Below are positions 1 through 8,137 of a DNA stretch of 14,975 nt, one piece after another. The translations under genes were made by a program, and so were the position numbers. The DNA is from DATJHM01 sp035493895 (GTDB taxonomy: Bacteria > Chloroflexota > Ktedonobacteria > Ktedonobacterales > Ktedonobacteraceae). The stretch covers positions 1-14,975 of the forward strand of contig DATJHM010000153.1 in NCBI GenBank assembly GCA_035493895.1. The letters run 5' to 3'. Under the pieces are notes generated by a model. It made no database searches, was not told the DNA's origin, and worked only from the letters and a program-made list of their open reading frames with translations. Position 1 is the stretch's first letter. Every line of letters begins with the position of its first letter.

Positions 1-140
1 GGTGGGGGCTCGCGGGCAGGGATAAACCGCTGCCCCTACCTGTTATCGAGGGCAAGAGGGCCGGTGGGGAAACGCAGATCCCGCGTGACGTGATTGACGC
101 TTTCGGCTTTCCATTACAGGTAGGGGATGCGGTTTATCCC

Positions 141-242
141 AATACTGTTCAAATAAGTGCAATGGCGAATGAAAACAAGCTCGATTCGAGCAATTTCTAG
201 CTCTGCCATGTGAGCACAAATTCTTCTTATTTGAACAGTATT
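141..242. mobile_element. MITE-like insertion, 102 bp
   Basis: The segment begins with AATACTGTTCAAATAAG (141-157) and ends with its exact reverse complement (226-242), a perfect 17-bp terminal inverted repeat. GCGGTTTATCCC lies immediately outside on both sides (129-140 and 243-254) in the same orientation, as expected for a 12-bp target-site duplication. A 13-bp palindrome (179-191, GCTCGATTCGAGC) lies near the centre. The interior is too short for a transposase, so this would be a non-autonomous element. Terminal repeats of this size with a long duplication fit IS4-type elements from general knowledge, but the family is not proven. It lies inside the right arm of element A, so it probably inserted after that element was in place. 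Confidence 0.72.
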
Positions 243-254
243 GCGGTTTATCCC

Positions 255-284
255 TGCCCATTGTTGCCCATTGTTGCCCATTGT
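255..284. repeat. Three tandem copies of a 10-bp unit
   Basis: TGCCCATTGT occurs three times without interruption (255-264, 265-274, 275-284). The first unit begins with the TGCCC expected in the right arm of element A, and the arm resumes at 285 with CCGCGAGCCC. The array therefore looks like a slippage expansion inside the palindrome arm. Confidence 0.85.
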
Positions 285-302
285 CCGCGAGCCCTACCTG
301 TG

Positions 303-776
303 TTAGAGCGTGCTCCAATAATCGGCCGCTTCATCTGCATTCTGATCGGCATTCGACGAAGTTGCCACTAAAGGATCATCACGCCGTAGTGCGCGCATTT
401 TGCCCGTCACCTGACTCATCGGCGTTGGCGCTTGATGTGCGGCCGGAGGCTGATTCAGCGTCGACGGCAACGGAATGGGTTTTGGACTCGATGGCAGCGG
501 AGTCGGGGGAGTCGGCTGAGAAGAGGCCGACATGTTGCGTTCGTTCCCCTCAGGTGCCACTACCGGAGCCATAATCGCCGGGACGCGCACCACTGGCTGC
601 ACAATCCCCTGCGTCATCATCTCATAGTACTCCGTGACACGCAGCGCAATGAGTTGCCCGGGCTGCTCAATCATATGATGTTTGAGCGCATCCTGCTTGA
701 GAGCTTCCAGGGCCTGTGACTCCTTGAGGATACCAACGGTGAAATACACGTATTTGTCCGACGAGGATTGTGACAT
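303..776 (-). CDS. Small protein with possible RHH N-terminus and Pro-rich tail; candidate ParR-like partner of the actin
   Basis: The product is 157 residues and I do not recognise it by sequence. Residues 9-17 read as a beta strand, and 19-35 and 38-54 as two helices, which is the strand-helix-helix order of ribbon-helix-helix DNA-binding proteins. Residues 68-120 are rich in Pro, Ser and Ala and probably disordered. The end is acidic apart from a short basic patch (KMRALRRDD, 126-134). The gene starts 36 bp downstream of the actin-like gene on the same strand, behind a GAGAAGAG ribosome binding site, so the two are probably one operon. In type II partition systems ParR follows ParM, binds the centromere through an RHH fold and caps the filament with its tail. 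This assignment rests on gene order and predicted fold only. It could instead be an unrelated adaptor. Confidence 0.6.
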   Translation of the reverse strand: MSQSSSDKYVYFTVGILKESQALEALKQDALKHHMIEQPGQLIALRVTEYYEMMTQGIVQPVVRVPAIMAPVVAPEGNERNMSASSQPTPPTPLPSSPKPIPLPSTLNQPPAAHQAPTPMSQVTGKMRALRRDDPLVATSSNADQNADEAADYWSTL

Positions 777-812
777 ATTCTCTTCTCGCTCTCTAAAATT
801 TCAGAATATAGG

Positions 813-1910
813 TTATCCTAACATTGTATTGTTGACGCTCGCCTGGGCCCGACGTATCAGCAGGCGTCCGGCCAGGCTACAATAGCCAAGGGCGTTCGCG
901 TGAATAGGATCTTCGGGTCGCGAGAGATGGGGAATGCGCTGCTTGAGGAACGGATAGAAGTAGTAGACTCCTCCTCCCACATTGAGCACCGGCTTGAAAC
1001 TGGCAGCGACCGCATCCCGATCGCTCTGTCTCCAGGCCGCCGCCACGAATGAAGCAATTTCGCTGCCCACCTGCGTCACTGCTTCCCGCACCAGCAGTTC
1101 CAACTCCTGCCGACTGATGGTGGTCCCATAGGATGAGACTTCAGGATACGTGGTATCACCTTGCGAGGCATACGCGTGCATAATCTCGCGCGCCTCCAGG
1201 AGCGAAAGCGGCCGGTCATACTTATTCTCAAAGGCATCCATCATCATCTGCGTCGCCATCTCCACACCGAGCGGCTTGCCTTTACAGTACTCCGTAACAG
1301 GCACCTGTCCCCGAGCTACATACAGATCTGTCGTACGACCTCCAATATCAATGACCGCGCTCTCCGTCGTCTTACTGCTCGCTTTATCGCCATAGGCAAT
1401 GAGTGCGCCAGCTCCCTCCATCACGACCGTCGCGACTTCAACCGTCACTTTTCGCACTGTCTGATTGCCATTGAGCGTAAAGGCATATTTGCCGTCGAGC
1501 CCGGCTTTAATGGCACCACGCAATGTCGAATTTTTGATGTACGTTTCAGCCGGGAGACCCGTGACGACGTAAATGCCGAACTCTGTATCGGGAATAAGTT
1601 TTGCGGCAATCGTCAAAAGGCTGCGCAGGCTGTACCGACTGGAGTAGCGTTGAATGTCGCCACGCCCATGATAGACGTCAACTGCCTGTTGCAAGGCCAG
1701 ATCACCGACCGCATAGGCCGCTTCTTCGTTGTCGAATTGAATGATGTGCGTGTCACTTTGATCCAGACGGATGCCGAGATTCACCAGGGCATTGGTATCA
1801 ACCTTGGCAAAGGCAGTTGGAATACTCAGAGTATACATTGCTCCATTGACGACTGTTACTCCACCGATTTCTGCGTTCCCAAAATCATGACCATAGGGGT
1901 ACCATCTCAT
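813..1910 (-). CDS. ParM/StbA-type actin-like ATPase
   Basis: This 365-residue protein has the actin/Hsp70 ATPase signatures. The phosphate-1 motif is YGHDFGNAEIG (Asp9), the phosphate-2 motif is DIGGRTTDL (188-196) and the adenosine motif is NVGGGVYYF (310-318). VTGLP (116-120) and the late HANALGY (337-343) are also typical of ParM/StbA and related archaeal actins. Proteins of this family form ATP-driven filaments, best known for segregating plasmids; chromosomal versions have less certain roles. The length suits the family (about 320-370). The start at 1910 is preceded by AGAAGGG about 12 nt upstream, slightly far but with no better alternative. The gene has its own promoter candidate and leads into the small gene at 303-776. 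No replication or plasmid gene is visible nearby, so plasmid origin cannot be claimed. Confidence 0.85.
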   Translation of the reverse strand: MRWYPYGHDFGNAEIGGVTVVNGAMYTLSIPTAFAKVDTNALVNLGIRLDQSDTHIIQFDNEEAAYAVGDLALQQAVDVYHGRGDIQRYSSRYSLRSLLTIAAKLIPDTEFGIYVVTGLPAETYIKNSTLRGAIKAGLDGKYAFTLNGNQTVRKVTVEVATVVMEGAGALIAYGDKASSKTTESAVIDIGGRTTDLYVARGQVPVTEYCKGKPLGVEMATQMMMDAFENKYDRPLSLLEAREIMHAYASQGDTTYPEVSSYGTTISRQELELLVREAVTQVGSEIASFVAAAWRQSDRDAVAASFKPVLNVGGGVYYFYPFLKQRIPHLSRPEDPIHANALGYCSLAGRLLIRRAQASVNNTMLG

Positions 1911-1944
1911 AAAAAATAATGACCCTTCTTTACGTGTTCATCTA

Positions 1945-1973
1945 TGTATACAAAATAATGGATACTCTGTCAT
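1945..1973 (-). promoter_or_regulatory. Candidate sigma-A promoter of the actin operon
   Basis: On the minus strand ATGACA (1968-1973) and TATACA (1945-1950) are separated by exactly 17 bp, with the start codon 34 bp downstream. The rest of the gap to 2121 holds no gene. It contains a small GATTC-5-GAATC palindrome (2070-2084) but no iteron array that I would call a centromere. Confidence 0.55.
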
Positions 1974-2121
1974 TTCACTAGTAGTAACGATCCTCAGGCC
2001 TATTAGTATCTTTACTTGCGTGCAATGGTGACAAATAGCATCCAGGCTCGATTCACCACTCGCCATCATGATTCATAACGAATCAGCAACGGCGAATTCT
2101 CCCATCATAGCCCTGATAGCT

Positions 2122-4905
2122 CTATGGTTCGTCGAATGTCAGGCCGAGCGCATGGGCGCGTTCGACAGCCTGGACCCGATTTTTGACGTCGAGCTTCTGA
2201 TAAATGTGGTATACGTGCCGTTTGGCCGTATCCAGCACGACGACTAAACGCTGGGCAATCTCTTCGTTCGAGGCTCCCTGGACGAGCAGGCGTAGCACTT
2301 CTAACTCGCGCACACTTAACGATTCGAGGATTTGCTGAGAGGGAGGGGTGGGCAACCCCTGCTCAGGTTGGAATGCCGCAAGCAGGGTGTCCAGATAGGG
2401 CGTTGGCCCCAGCTTTCTTTGCTGGGTGCGCAATTTGTTCAGCATGGCAGCCATCTGCGGCCCCTCGTCCAGAAAACGGCGGATATAGCCTTCCGCTTCG
2501 GATCGCTGTACAACTTCAGCGAGAAGGCGCAGCGCTTTTTGTTCCTGAGAAGCTATCCCGTAGGCGGAAACCTGGAGCAGTTTTATCTCCAGCACATGGT
2601 TCCAGCGCTTCCCCGCGCTTGCTCGCTGCAAGACGGCGTCCAGACGCTCCAGCGCTTGCTCTGCCTGCTGTTGTGCGAGCAGGATACGGATGGAGGCCAC
2701 TTCTTCGCGCTCGTGCGTGAGGGGCGAGCCAGGGGGCGGCACTCTTTTCAGCTCCTCGGCCCAATAGATCGCGCGATCAAGCTCACCATCGGCCAGCCAG
2801 AGCCGTATGCGATCAACGGTGGCATATAGCGAATACCAGTGCTGGAAGAGATAGGGATTGAATGCGCGCCCGATTGCATCCAATTTTTGCAGGATGCCCC
2901 GCGCCGCATCCAGTTCGCCGAGGGAGAGATAAATATGGAGCAGCACTCCGTATTCAATGATTAAAGGATTGAACGGCGTAGCCTGCTTGCCAAGCGAGAT
3001 CGCCCGTAACGCCAGATCGCGTGCAGCGTCCAACTGATTCCATTCCCAGAGTAGAGACGCTTGCGCCGTTAAAGCCCAGCTCAGCACTGGCATCTTACGT
3101 GCGTCCGCTTCCATTGCCGCATCAATTGCCTGTTGCGCCAGACGTTGCGCCTCGTATAACTGGCCCCCTTCAAGCAGATAACGCGTGCTTGCGCCGAAAT
3201 AGACAGAGGCAAAAGCCGGATTGTCCGCATCCAGAGCCAGTTGTCCTGCCAGACGGCCATAGTGGACGGCCTCTTCCGCATCATTGATGGAAGAAACATA
3301 ACAGGCCAGACACTGTGCAAATGCGACCTGCGCCTGCACCAGCAAATTCTGCGGCGAAAGAATCTCCAGTGCCTGCTGACCCAGTGTGAGCGCCTCGCGC
3401 CCATCGTCCTGATAGCTCAGTAGCAGGGCGCGGAGGGCTAAGATTTCCCCGAGCAGATTTTCCTGTTGCGGCAATTTTTTTGACGGATTCTTGCTCGCAG
3501 CTCTATCGTCCACGTCCTTCAGGTCTACAAGCAATGCCCGCTGCGTCCGTTCCGCCGCATCGAGCCAGTTCAGCAGGGTACGCTGTGGCGCAGTCGTTCG
3601 CATCACCTGCGCGCAAACCAGACAGAGGCGCGGTCGCGTAGAGATGACGTCGGGTGGGAGCCGCTCTACCCAGTGTTGCAGCGTCAACAGCTTCTGCTCT
3701 TCCGCGCCATAGGTGAGGGAAGAGGGGACCTGCTCGATGAGATCGGCCGCCCATTGCCACTCATGCGCATGGAAGGCGTGGGAAATCGCTTCGGTCAGAA
3801 AATTATGTTCCGCATACCAGACACTGGCGCGATAGTGCAGGATGGGCACAATGTCGCTATGGTGCCATGCTAATTGGTAGCGTAACGCCTCCGCAAAGAG
3901 CGTGTGGTAACGATACCAGATCCGCTGGCTATCGAGCGAGACCACAAAAAGGTTGGAGCGTTCCAGCTGTTCCAGCATCTGCTGGCTGTCCTGCTGGAGC
4001 AGAACAGCATTGCAGAGCGATGCGTTGAGCCGGTGCAAAATAGAGGTGGACAGGAGGAATGTCTGCACGTCCTCGGGCTGCTGTTTGAGCACCTCATCGG
4101 TCAAATAATCGAGAATATAGTGCTGACTACCACTGTTGACCTCGTCCAATAAATTGGCGACCGGCTCCCCTCCCCTTTGCAGCGAAAGGCCAAGCAATTG
4201 CAGTCCGACCATCCAGCCCTCTGTACGTGCGGTAATCTCCTCGATCACATCGCCAGGAAGAGAAATATGCATCAGGTCGTGCAGAAAGGCCGAGACTTCC
4301 TCGGATGTGCAACGGAGCTGGTCGGCCCGGATCTCCAGCACGTGCCCACGCGCTCGCCAGCGCGTAATCGGTAAAGAAGGTTCCGTGCGCGTCGATAGCA
4401 CAATATGCAATTGCGGCGGCAGGTGCTCCACCAGATAGGTAAGGGTGGAAAGCACTTCCTGGTTGGTGACCAGATGAAAATCATCAAGGACCAGCAGACA
4501 CTGCTCGCTTCTTTCAATGAAAATATTGATCAGCATTTGTAACATGTACTGCAATGAAGAGGTCTGGAGCATCTTCAAAAGCGGTGCGCATAGCCCTGGC
4601 TGAAGTTGATCCAGGGCCGTAAGAAAGTAGGTCCAGAACTGAATGGGATCATTATCGCCCTCATCCAGCGAAACCCAGGCCACAAAAAGGTCGCCCGGAC
4701 ACCCCTGAGCATGGGATTGTATCCAGTTCGCGAGCAACGTCGTTTTGCCAAAACCAGCCGGGGCCGAGACGAGCGTGAGTTTGTATTGGATGCTTTTACA
4801 GAGCACATCCGTCAAGTGAGGACGCGGAATCGAGGCATGCGATTGAGCAGGCTTAAATAATTTTGTTGCCAGAAGCTGATGATGCAAAAATGCTGAGGAG
4901 TCCAT
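2122..4905 (-). CDS. MalT-like LuxR-family regulator (ATPase-TPR-HTH), copy 1
   Basis: The product is 927 residues, close to E. coli MalT (901). The N-terminal STAND-type NTPase domain has Walker A APAGFGKTT (48-56), Walker B LLVLDD (137-142) and the downstream motifs STRTEP (171-176) and RTEGW (227-231). A long helical region (about 350-840) is rich in Ala/Leu repeats of TPR type and would sense the inducer. The C-terminal LuxR helix-turn-helix spans about 863-922. Family members oligomerise on binding ATP and an inducer and then activate transcription; the inducer here is unknown. The recognition helix reads TAKRHVYHI where copies 2 and 3 have TVKRH, and KLDV replaces KLGV, so its target site may differ. 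The start has GGAGAG 8 nt upstream. It lies 111 bp downstream of copy 2 with no terminator between them. Confidence 0.9.
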   Translation of the reverse strand: MDSSAFLHHQLLATKLFKPAQSHASIPRPHLTDVLCKSIQYKLTLVSAPAGFGKTTLLANWIQSHAQGCPGDLFVAWVSLDEGDNDPIQFWTYFLTALDQLQPGLCAPLLKMLQTSSLQYMLQMLINIFIERSEQCLLVLDDFHLVTNQEVLSTLTYLVEHLPPQLHIVLSTRTEPSLPITRWRARGHVLEIRADQLRCTSEEVSAFLHDLMHISLPGDVIEEITARTEGWMVGLQLLGLSLQRGGEPVANLLDEVNSGSQHYILDYLTDEVLKQQPEDVQTFLLSTSILHRLNASLCNAVLLQQDSQQMLEQLERSNLFVVSLDSQRIWYRYHTLFAEALRYQLAWHHSDIVPILHYRASVWYAEHNFLTEAISHAFHAHEWQWAADLIEQVPSSLTYGAEEQKLLTLQHWVERLPPDVISTRPRLCLVCAQVMRTTAPQRTLLNWLDAAERTQRALLVDLKDVDDRAASKNPSKKLPQQENLLGEILALRALLLSYQDDGREALTLGQQALEILSPQNLLVQAQVAFAQCLACYVSSINDAEEAVHYGRLAGQLALDADNPAFASVYFGASTRYLLEGGQLYEAQRLAQQAIDAAMEADARKMPVLSWALTAQASLLWEWNQLDAARDLALRAISLGKQATPFNPLIIEYGVLLHIYLSLGELDAARGILQKLDAIGRAFNPYLFQHWYSLYATVDRIRLWLADGELDRAIYWAEELKRVPPPGSPLTHEREEVASIRILLAQQQAEQALERLDAVLQRASAGKRWNHVLEIKLLQVSAYGIASQEQKALRLLAEVVQRSEAEGYIRRFLDEGPQMAAMLNKLRTQQRKLGPTPYLDTLLAAFQPEQGLPTPPSQQILESLSVRELEVLRLLVQGASNEEIAQRLVVVLDTAKRHVYHIYQKLDVKNRVQAVERAHALGLTFDEP

Positions 4906-4949
4906 TGTTAATTCTCTCCATAGGTAATAAAAAGATCTCTTCTGGATCG

Positions 4950-4979
4950 ATTATCTATACAATAAACTTCCAAATTACA
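4950..4979 (-). promoter_or_regulatory. Weak promoter candidate for regulator copy 1
   Basis: In the AT-rich 111-bp gap between copies 2 and 1, TGTAAT (4974-4979) and GATAAT (4950-4955) lie 18 bp apart on the minus strand. The -35 match is poor. Because no terminator is visible after copy 2, read-through from that gene is an equally good explanation for expression of copy 1. Confidence 0.3.
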
Positions 4980-5016
4980 TTTTAACATATAGAATAGTTA
5001 TCGGGAGATGTGGGGC

Positions 5017-7770
5017 TTAAAGCAAGTCCAGGTTTCTGGCTTTTTCGACGGCCTGGACCCGGTTTTTGACACCAAGCTTGCCATAAATGTGGCTAACATG
5101 GCGCTTTACGGTATTCATGGTAATCGCGAGCCGTCTGGCGATCTCTTGATTTGAGGCACCTTGCGCAAGCAGCGCTAACACTTCGTATTCCCGCTCACTC
5201 AAATGTTCGGAGAGGGCGGGCTGGCTCTTCGAGGGCGAAACTTTGTGGTTTGTCTGCGGAAATGCGGCCAGTATCGTCTCGATATAGAGGCAAAGTTGCT
5301 CCTCGCCCTGACTGCGACGTAGCTGGTCCAGCAATCTCGCGAGCAGAAGAGCGATCTGCGGACCCTCTTCGACAAAGCTACGGATGTACCCTTCTGGTCT
5401 GGCGATATGGAGTGTGTCGAGCAGGATTGCAAGCGCTTTTTGTGTTTCGTGTTGCATCTCATAGGCGAGAGACTGCAATAATTGTATTTCAAGCACGTAA
5501 TTCCAGCGTCTGGCGGTCTCAGCACTGTTGTGGAGCGGTGCGAGCCGTTCCAGCGCGAGGGCGGGCAACTCCTGCGCGAGTAAGATGCGCGCCTGGGCAA
5601 CGGCGCCACGTTCGCGAGCATAGAACGTGCTCAATTGAGAGCTCGCCTCGAACATCTCAGCCCAACGCACTGCCGTCTCGATCTCACCACGGGCGAGCCA
5701 TAATCTGACCTGATCAACCAGTGTATAGTGAGACTGCATATGACGATAAAGCGCAGGCGCAACCCCTTTGCCAAACTGCTCAAAGCTTCGTAGTGCGCGC
5801 TGTGCCTCCTCAAGCTCGCCACGAGAGAGATAGATGCGCAGCAATATACTATAGCCGGTGATCTCTCCATGCAGCGATCTGGTTTGCTGGCGCAGCGAGA
5901 CCGCTTGCAATGCGAAGTTCAGCGCCTCGTCCAGACGGTTCCATTCCCGCAAGATCTCCGCCTGAAAGCTATAATGCCAGCCGACCTCTGTCATCAGCAG
6001 TCCCCCTGGCATCTCGGCCTGATAGATGGCCTGTTGCGTGACGCTCCACGCTTTATGCAATTGGGCATTTGCCAGTAAATAATAGGTAGGAATGCTGGTA
6101 TAGAAAAGGGCAATCGCCACGTTGTTGGTTTGCAGGCTCAGTGCACTGCATTCATAGGCATTATCTATCGCGGTCTCAGTTGTATTGAGCGATGAATAGT
6201 AATAGACGATCGATTTCGCAAAGGCGACCTGTGCACGTGTTGTGAAATTGTGCGCAGCCAGTAGCTCCTCAGCCTGTTGCAAGAGCGGGAGAACTTTCTG
6301 GCCATCTTTTTGATAACTCAGCAGATACCCGCGCAAGGCCAGGACCTCTCCCAATAAATTTTTTTGTTCCTGTTGCTCTGCTGACGGATGAGCCGCAAGT
6401 TGTGCCGTCAGCGTTTCCTCCGCAATCTGGAGCCAGTTCTCGATCAGCACCGGGGAAGCGTTGGTCTGGTACATCGATTGAGCACAGATCAGGCAGAGGC
6501 GGGGCCGCGCCTGAATAATGGCGATTGGTAATCGTTCCAACAATCGACGCTGTAGAGCCAGTTCCTGCTGTTCCATGCCACCAATAATCGTGATTGAGAG
6601 GCGCTCTATAAGATCAGCCGCCCATTCCCACTCCTGAGCACTAAAGGCATGCGTAATTGCGAGCGAGAGAAAGCGATGTTCGGCGTACCAGACACTTGCA
6701 CGATGATGTAATTTCGGCACAAGTTCTGTATAGGAACGTTCCAGACGATAGCGCAGTGCCTCCGCGAAAAGCGCATGATAGCGATAATAGTTCCGTCTGG
6801 TATCCAGGGGAATGACAAACAGGTTCGCCTGTTCCAGCCGCTCCAGCATTTGCTGACTACCACTGTGCTGGACAACGGCGTCGCAAAGTGCTGCTGTAAA
6901 TGTGCCGAGGATCGATGTTGCCAGGAGAAACGTCTGCACCTCTTCTGGCTGCCATTGCAGTACTTCATCGGTGAGATAATCCAGGATATAGCGCTGACTA
7001 CCGCTCAATTTTTCCAGCACAGATTGAGGCGTTTGGTGGTCTTGCAGGGAGAGGCCGAAGAGTTGTAAACCGGCCAGCCAGCCCTCTGTACGCGCCACGA
7101 TCGTTTGTGCCTCTGCCTGCGAAAGCGTCACATCAATATTTTTTTTGAGAAAAGCAATCGCCTCTTCGCAGGTGCAGCGCAATTGTTCTGTACGTATCTC
7201 CAGCAGTTGATTATGTCCACGCAGGCGAGAGAGAGGCAGCGGAGGATCGATACGCGTCGCCAGCACAAGATGAAAATTGCCAGGAAGGTGCTCCAATAAA
7301 TACATGAGCGATGTATGAATCGCCGGGTCCTTCATAAGATGATAGTCATCGAGGACCAGGAGAAAGGTCTCGCGCATGTCCACCAGCAGGTTAATCAGTG
7401 CCTTCATAAGATATTGTAGAGGCAGCACCTGCTGCATTTGTAGATAGTTGATGAGGGCCGCAAAGCGTTCAGGGCGTTGATATTCCAGCGCGGTGAGCAT
7501 CGCCAGCCAGAAACGGATGGGGTTGTTGTCCTCCTCATCAAGCGAGATCCAGGCCGTTACTATTTTTTGTGCTGGCAGCGAGCGCACCCAGGCGCTGAGC
7601 AGCGTTGTCTTGCCAAATCCTGCTGGCGCAGAGACCAGTGTGAGGTTGAGCGAAAGGGCAGGCGTAAGCTGCTTCAGGAGATCAGGACGACCAATGAAAG
7701 ATTTGGGAGCCGATGGAATGAAGAATTTTGTCGCTGGCAGCTGTTCTTGCAGTTGCAGTGTATCTTTCAT
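5017..7770 (-). CDS. MalT-like LuxR-family regulator (ATPase-TPR-HTH), copy 2
   Basis: This 917-residue paralogue is collinear with copy 1. Walker A APAGFGKTT is again at 48-56, Walker B is FLLVLDDYH (136-144), followed by ATRIDPPLPLSRLRG. YILDYLTDEVL after the ATPase core is shared almost unchanged by all three copies. The middle is helical TPR-like repeats. The C-terminal HTH (857-917) is the most canonical of the three, with MNTVKRHVSHIYGKLGV. The start codon at 7770 has AAGGG 8 nt upstream. The gene runs toward copy 1. Upstream it is isolated from the RiPP-like gene by a strong terminator at 8050-8090, so it must have its own promoter. Its ligand and targets cannot be read from the sequence. 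Confidence 0.9.
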   Translation of the reverse strand: MKDTLQLQEQLPATKFFIPSAPKSFIGRPDLLKQLTPALSLNLTLVSAPAGFGKTTLLSAWVRSLPAQKIVTAWISLDEEDNNPIRFWLAMLTALEYQRPERFAALINYLQMQQVLPLQYLMKALINLLVDMRETFLLVLDDYHLMKDPAIHTSLMYLLEHLPGNFHLVLATRIDPPLPLSRLRGHNQLLEIRTEQLRCTCEEAIAFLKKNIDVTLSQAEAQTIVARTEGWLAGLQLFGLSLQDHQTPQSVLEKLSGSQRYILDYLTDEVLQWQPEEVQTFLLATSILGTFTAALCDAVVQHSGSQQMLERLEQANLFVIPLDTRRNYYRYHALFAEALRYRLERSYTELVPKLHHRASVWYAEHRFLSLAITHAFSAQEWEWAADLIERLSITIIGGMEQQELALQRRLLERLPIAIIQARPRLCLICAQSMYQTNASPVLIENWLQIAEETLTAQLAAHPSAEQQEQKNLLGEVLALRGYLLSYQKDGQKVLPLLQQAEELLAAHNFTTRAQVAFAKSIVYYYSSLNTTETAIDNAYECSALSLQTNNVAIALFYTSIPTYYLLANAQLHKAWSVTQQAIYQAEMPGGLLMTEVGWHYSFQAEILREWNRLDEALNFALQAVSLRQQTRSLHGEITGYSILLRIYLSRGELEEAQRALRSFEQFGKGVAPALYRHMQSHYTLVDQVRLWLARGEIETAVRWAEMFEASSQLSTFYARERGAVAQARILLAQELPALALERLAPLHNSAETARRWNYVLEIQLLQSLAYEMQHETQKALAILLDTLHIARPEGYIRSFVEEGPQIALLLARLLDQLRRSQGEEQLCLYIETILAAFPQTNHKVSPSKSQPALSEHLSEREYEVLALLAQGASNQEIARRLAITMNTVKRHVSHIYGKLGVKNRVQAVEKARNLDLL

Positions 7771-7862
7771 TGGCGATACCCTTCATTTATAGATGAGTGC
7801 ATTTGTCTATAGGCCCTTTCCGCAGTCGCCGTTAAATGTTCTCTATTCTATTCATAATCTTA

Positions 7863-7890
7863 CTTATATTAAGAAGCCTGTTGACAACAA
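7863..7890 (-). promoter_or_regulatory. Promoter candidate for regulator copy 2
   Basis: TTGTTG (7885-7890) and TATAAG (7863-7868) lie 16 bp apart on the minus strand, about 90 bp before the start codon. A promoter is expected here because the terminator at 8050-8090 closes the upstream unit. The rest of 7771-8049 is AT-rich and shows no gene. Confidence 0.35.
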
Positions 7891-8049
7891 AATGCAAACT
7901 CATCTTTTGGATAAAATGTAATTATAACTATTAATGTTTATTGCGGCAAAACATGTGATGCACATTATGAAGAGAGATTAGTTGCGCATATACTATCATT
8001 CGTGATTGCGATAGGGGAAATAGAGATGGAATTTTTTCTGTTACATACG

Positions 8050-8090
8050 AAAAAATGGGAGTTTTGAAGAAGTTATCTTCAAAAACCCCC
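8050..8090 (-). terminator. Rho-independent terminator of the RiPP-like gene
   Basis: On the minus strand a GGGGG-TTTTTGAAGA arm (8076-8090) pairs with TCTTCAAAA-CTCCC (8057-8070) around a TAACT loop and is followed by ATTTTTT. Strong stem and T-tract lie 47 bp after the stop codon of the 79-residue gene. Confidence 0.85.
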
Positions 8091-8137
8091 ACTTGGAAAT
8101 CAGTGCTATTCTCTTTGCAGAAAAATCGTTCCGATTA

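Larger units (their letters stand above)
6..294. repeat. Extragenic palindromic element A, interrupted by insertions
   Basis: The left arm (6-43) is complementary to a split right arm made of 116-140, 243-259 and 285-294. The left arm is itself a hairpin: GGGCAG (14-19) pairs with CTGCCC (30-35) around an AT-richer loop, followed by CTACCTGT. The 72-nt centre (44-115) contains GGCAAGAGGGCCGGTGG, which resembles the centre of element B at 14597-14756. The right arm is broken by a 102-bp insertion and by a 10-bp tandem repeat. There is no convincing coding frame in 1-302; the short frames across it follow the palindrome. I read it as a structured dispersed repeat; its function is unknown. Confidence 0.75.

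Noticed and set aside
255..284. A CRISPR array or origin iterons
   Set aside because: The 10-bp units are directly adjacent without spacers, and there are only three; this looks like slippage in a palindrome arm.
1911..2121. A parC-like centromere upstream of the actin gene
   Set aside because: I looked for iterons and found only short, isolated inverted repeats (for example 2070-2084 and GATACT/AGTATC); no regular array.
2332..4860. Several 60-165 residue frames inside and opposite the regulator genes
   Set aside because: All are embedded in genes with complete domains and lack their own start signals; they are shadows of GC-rich coding sequence.
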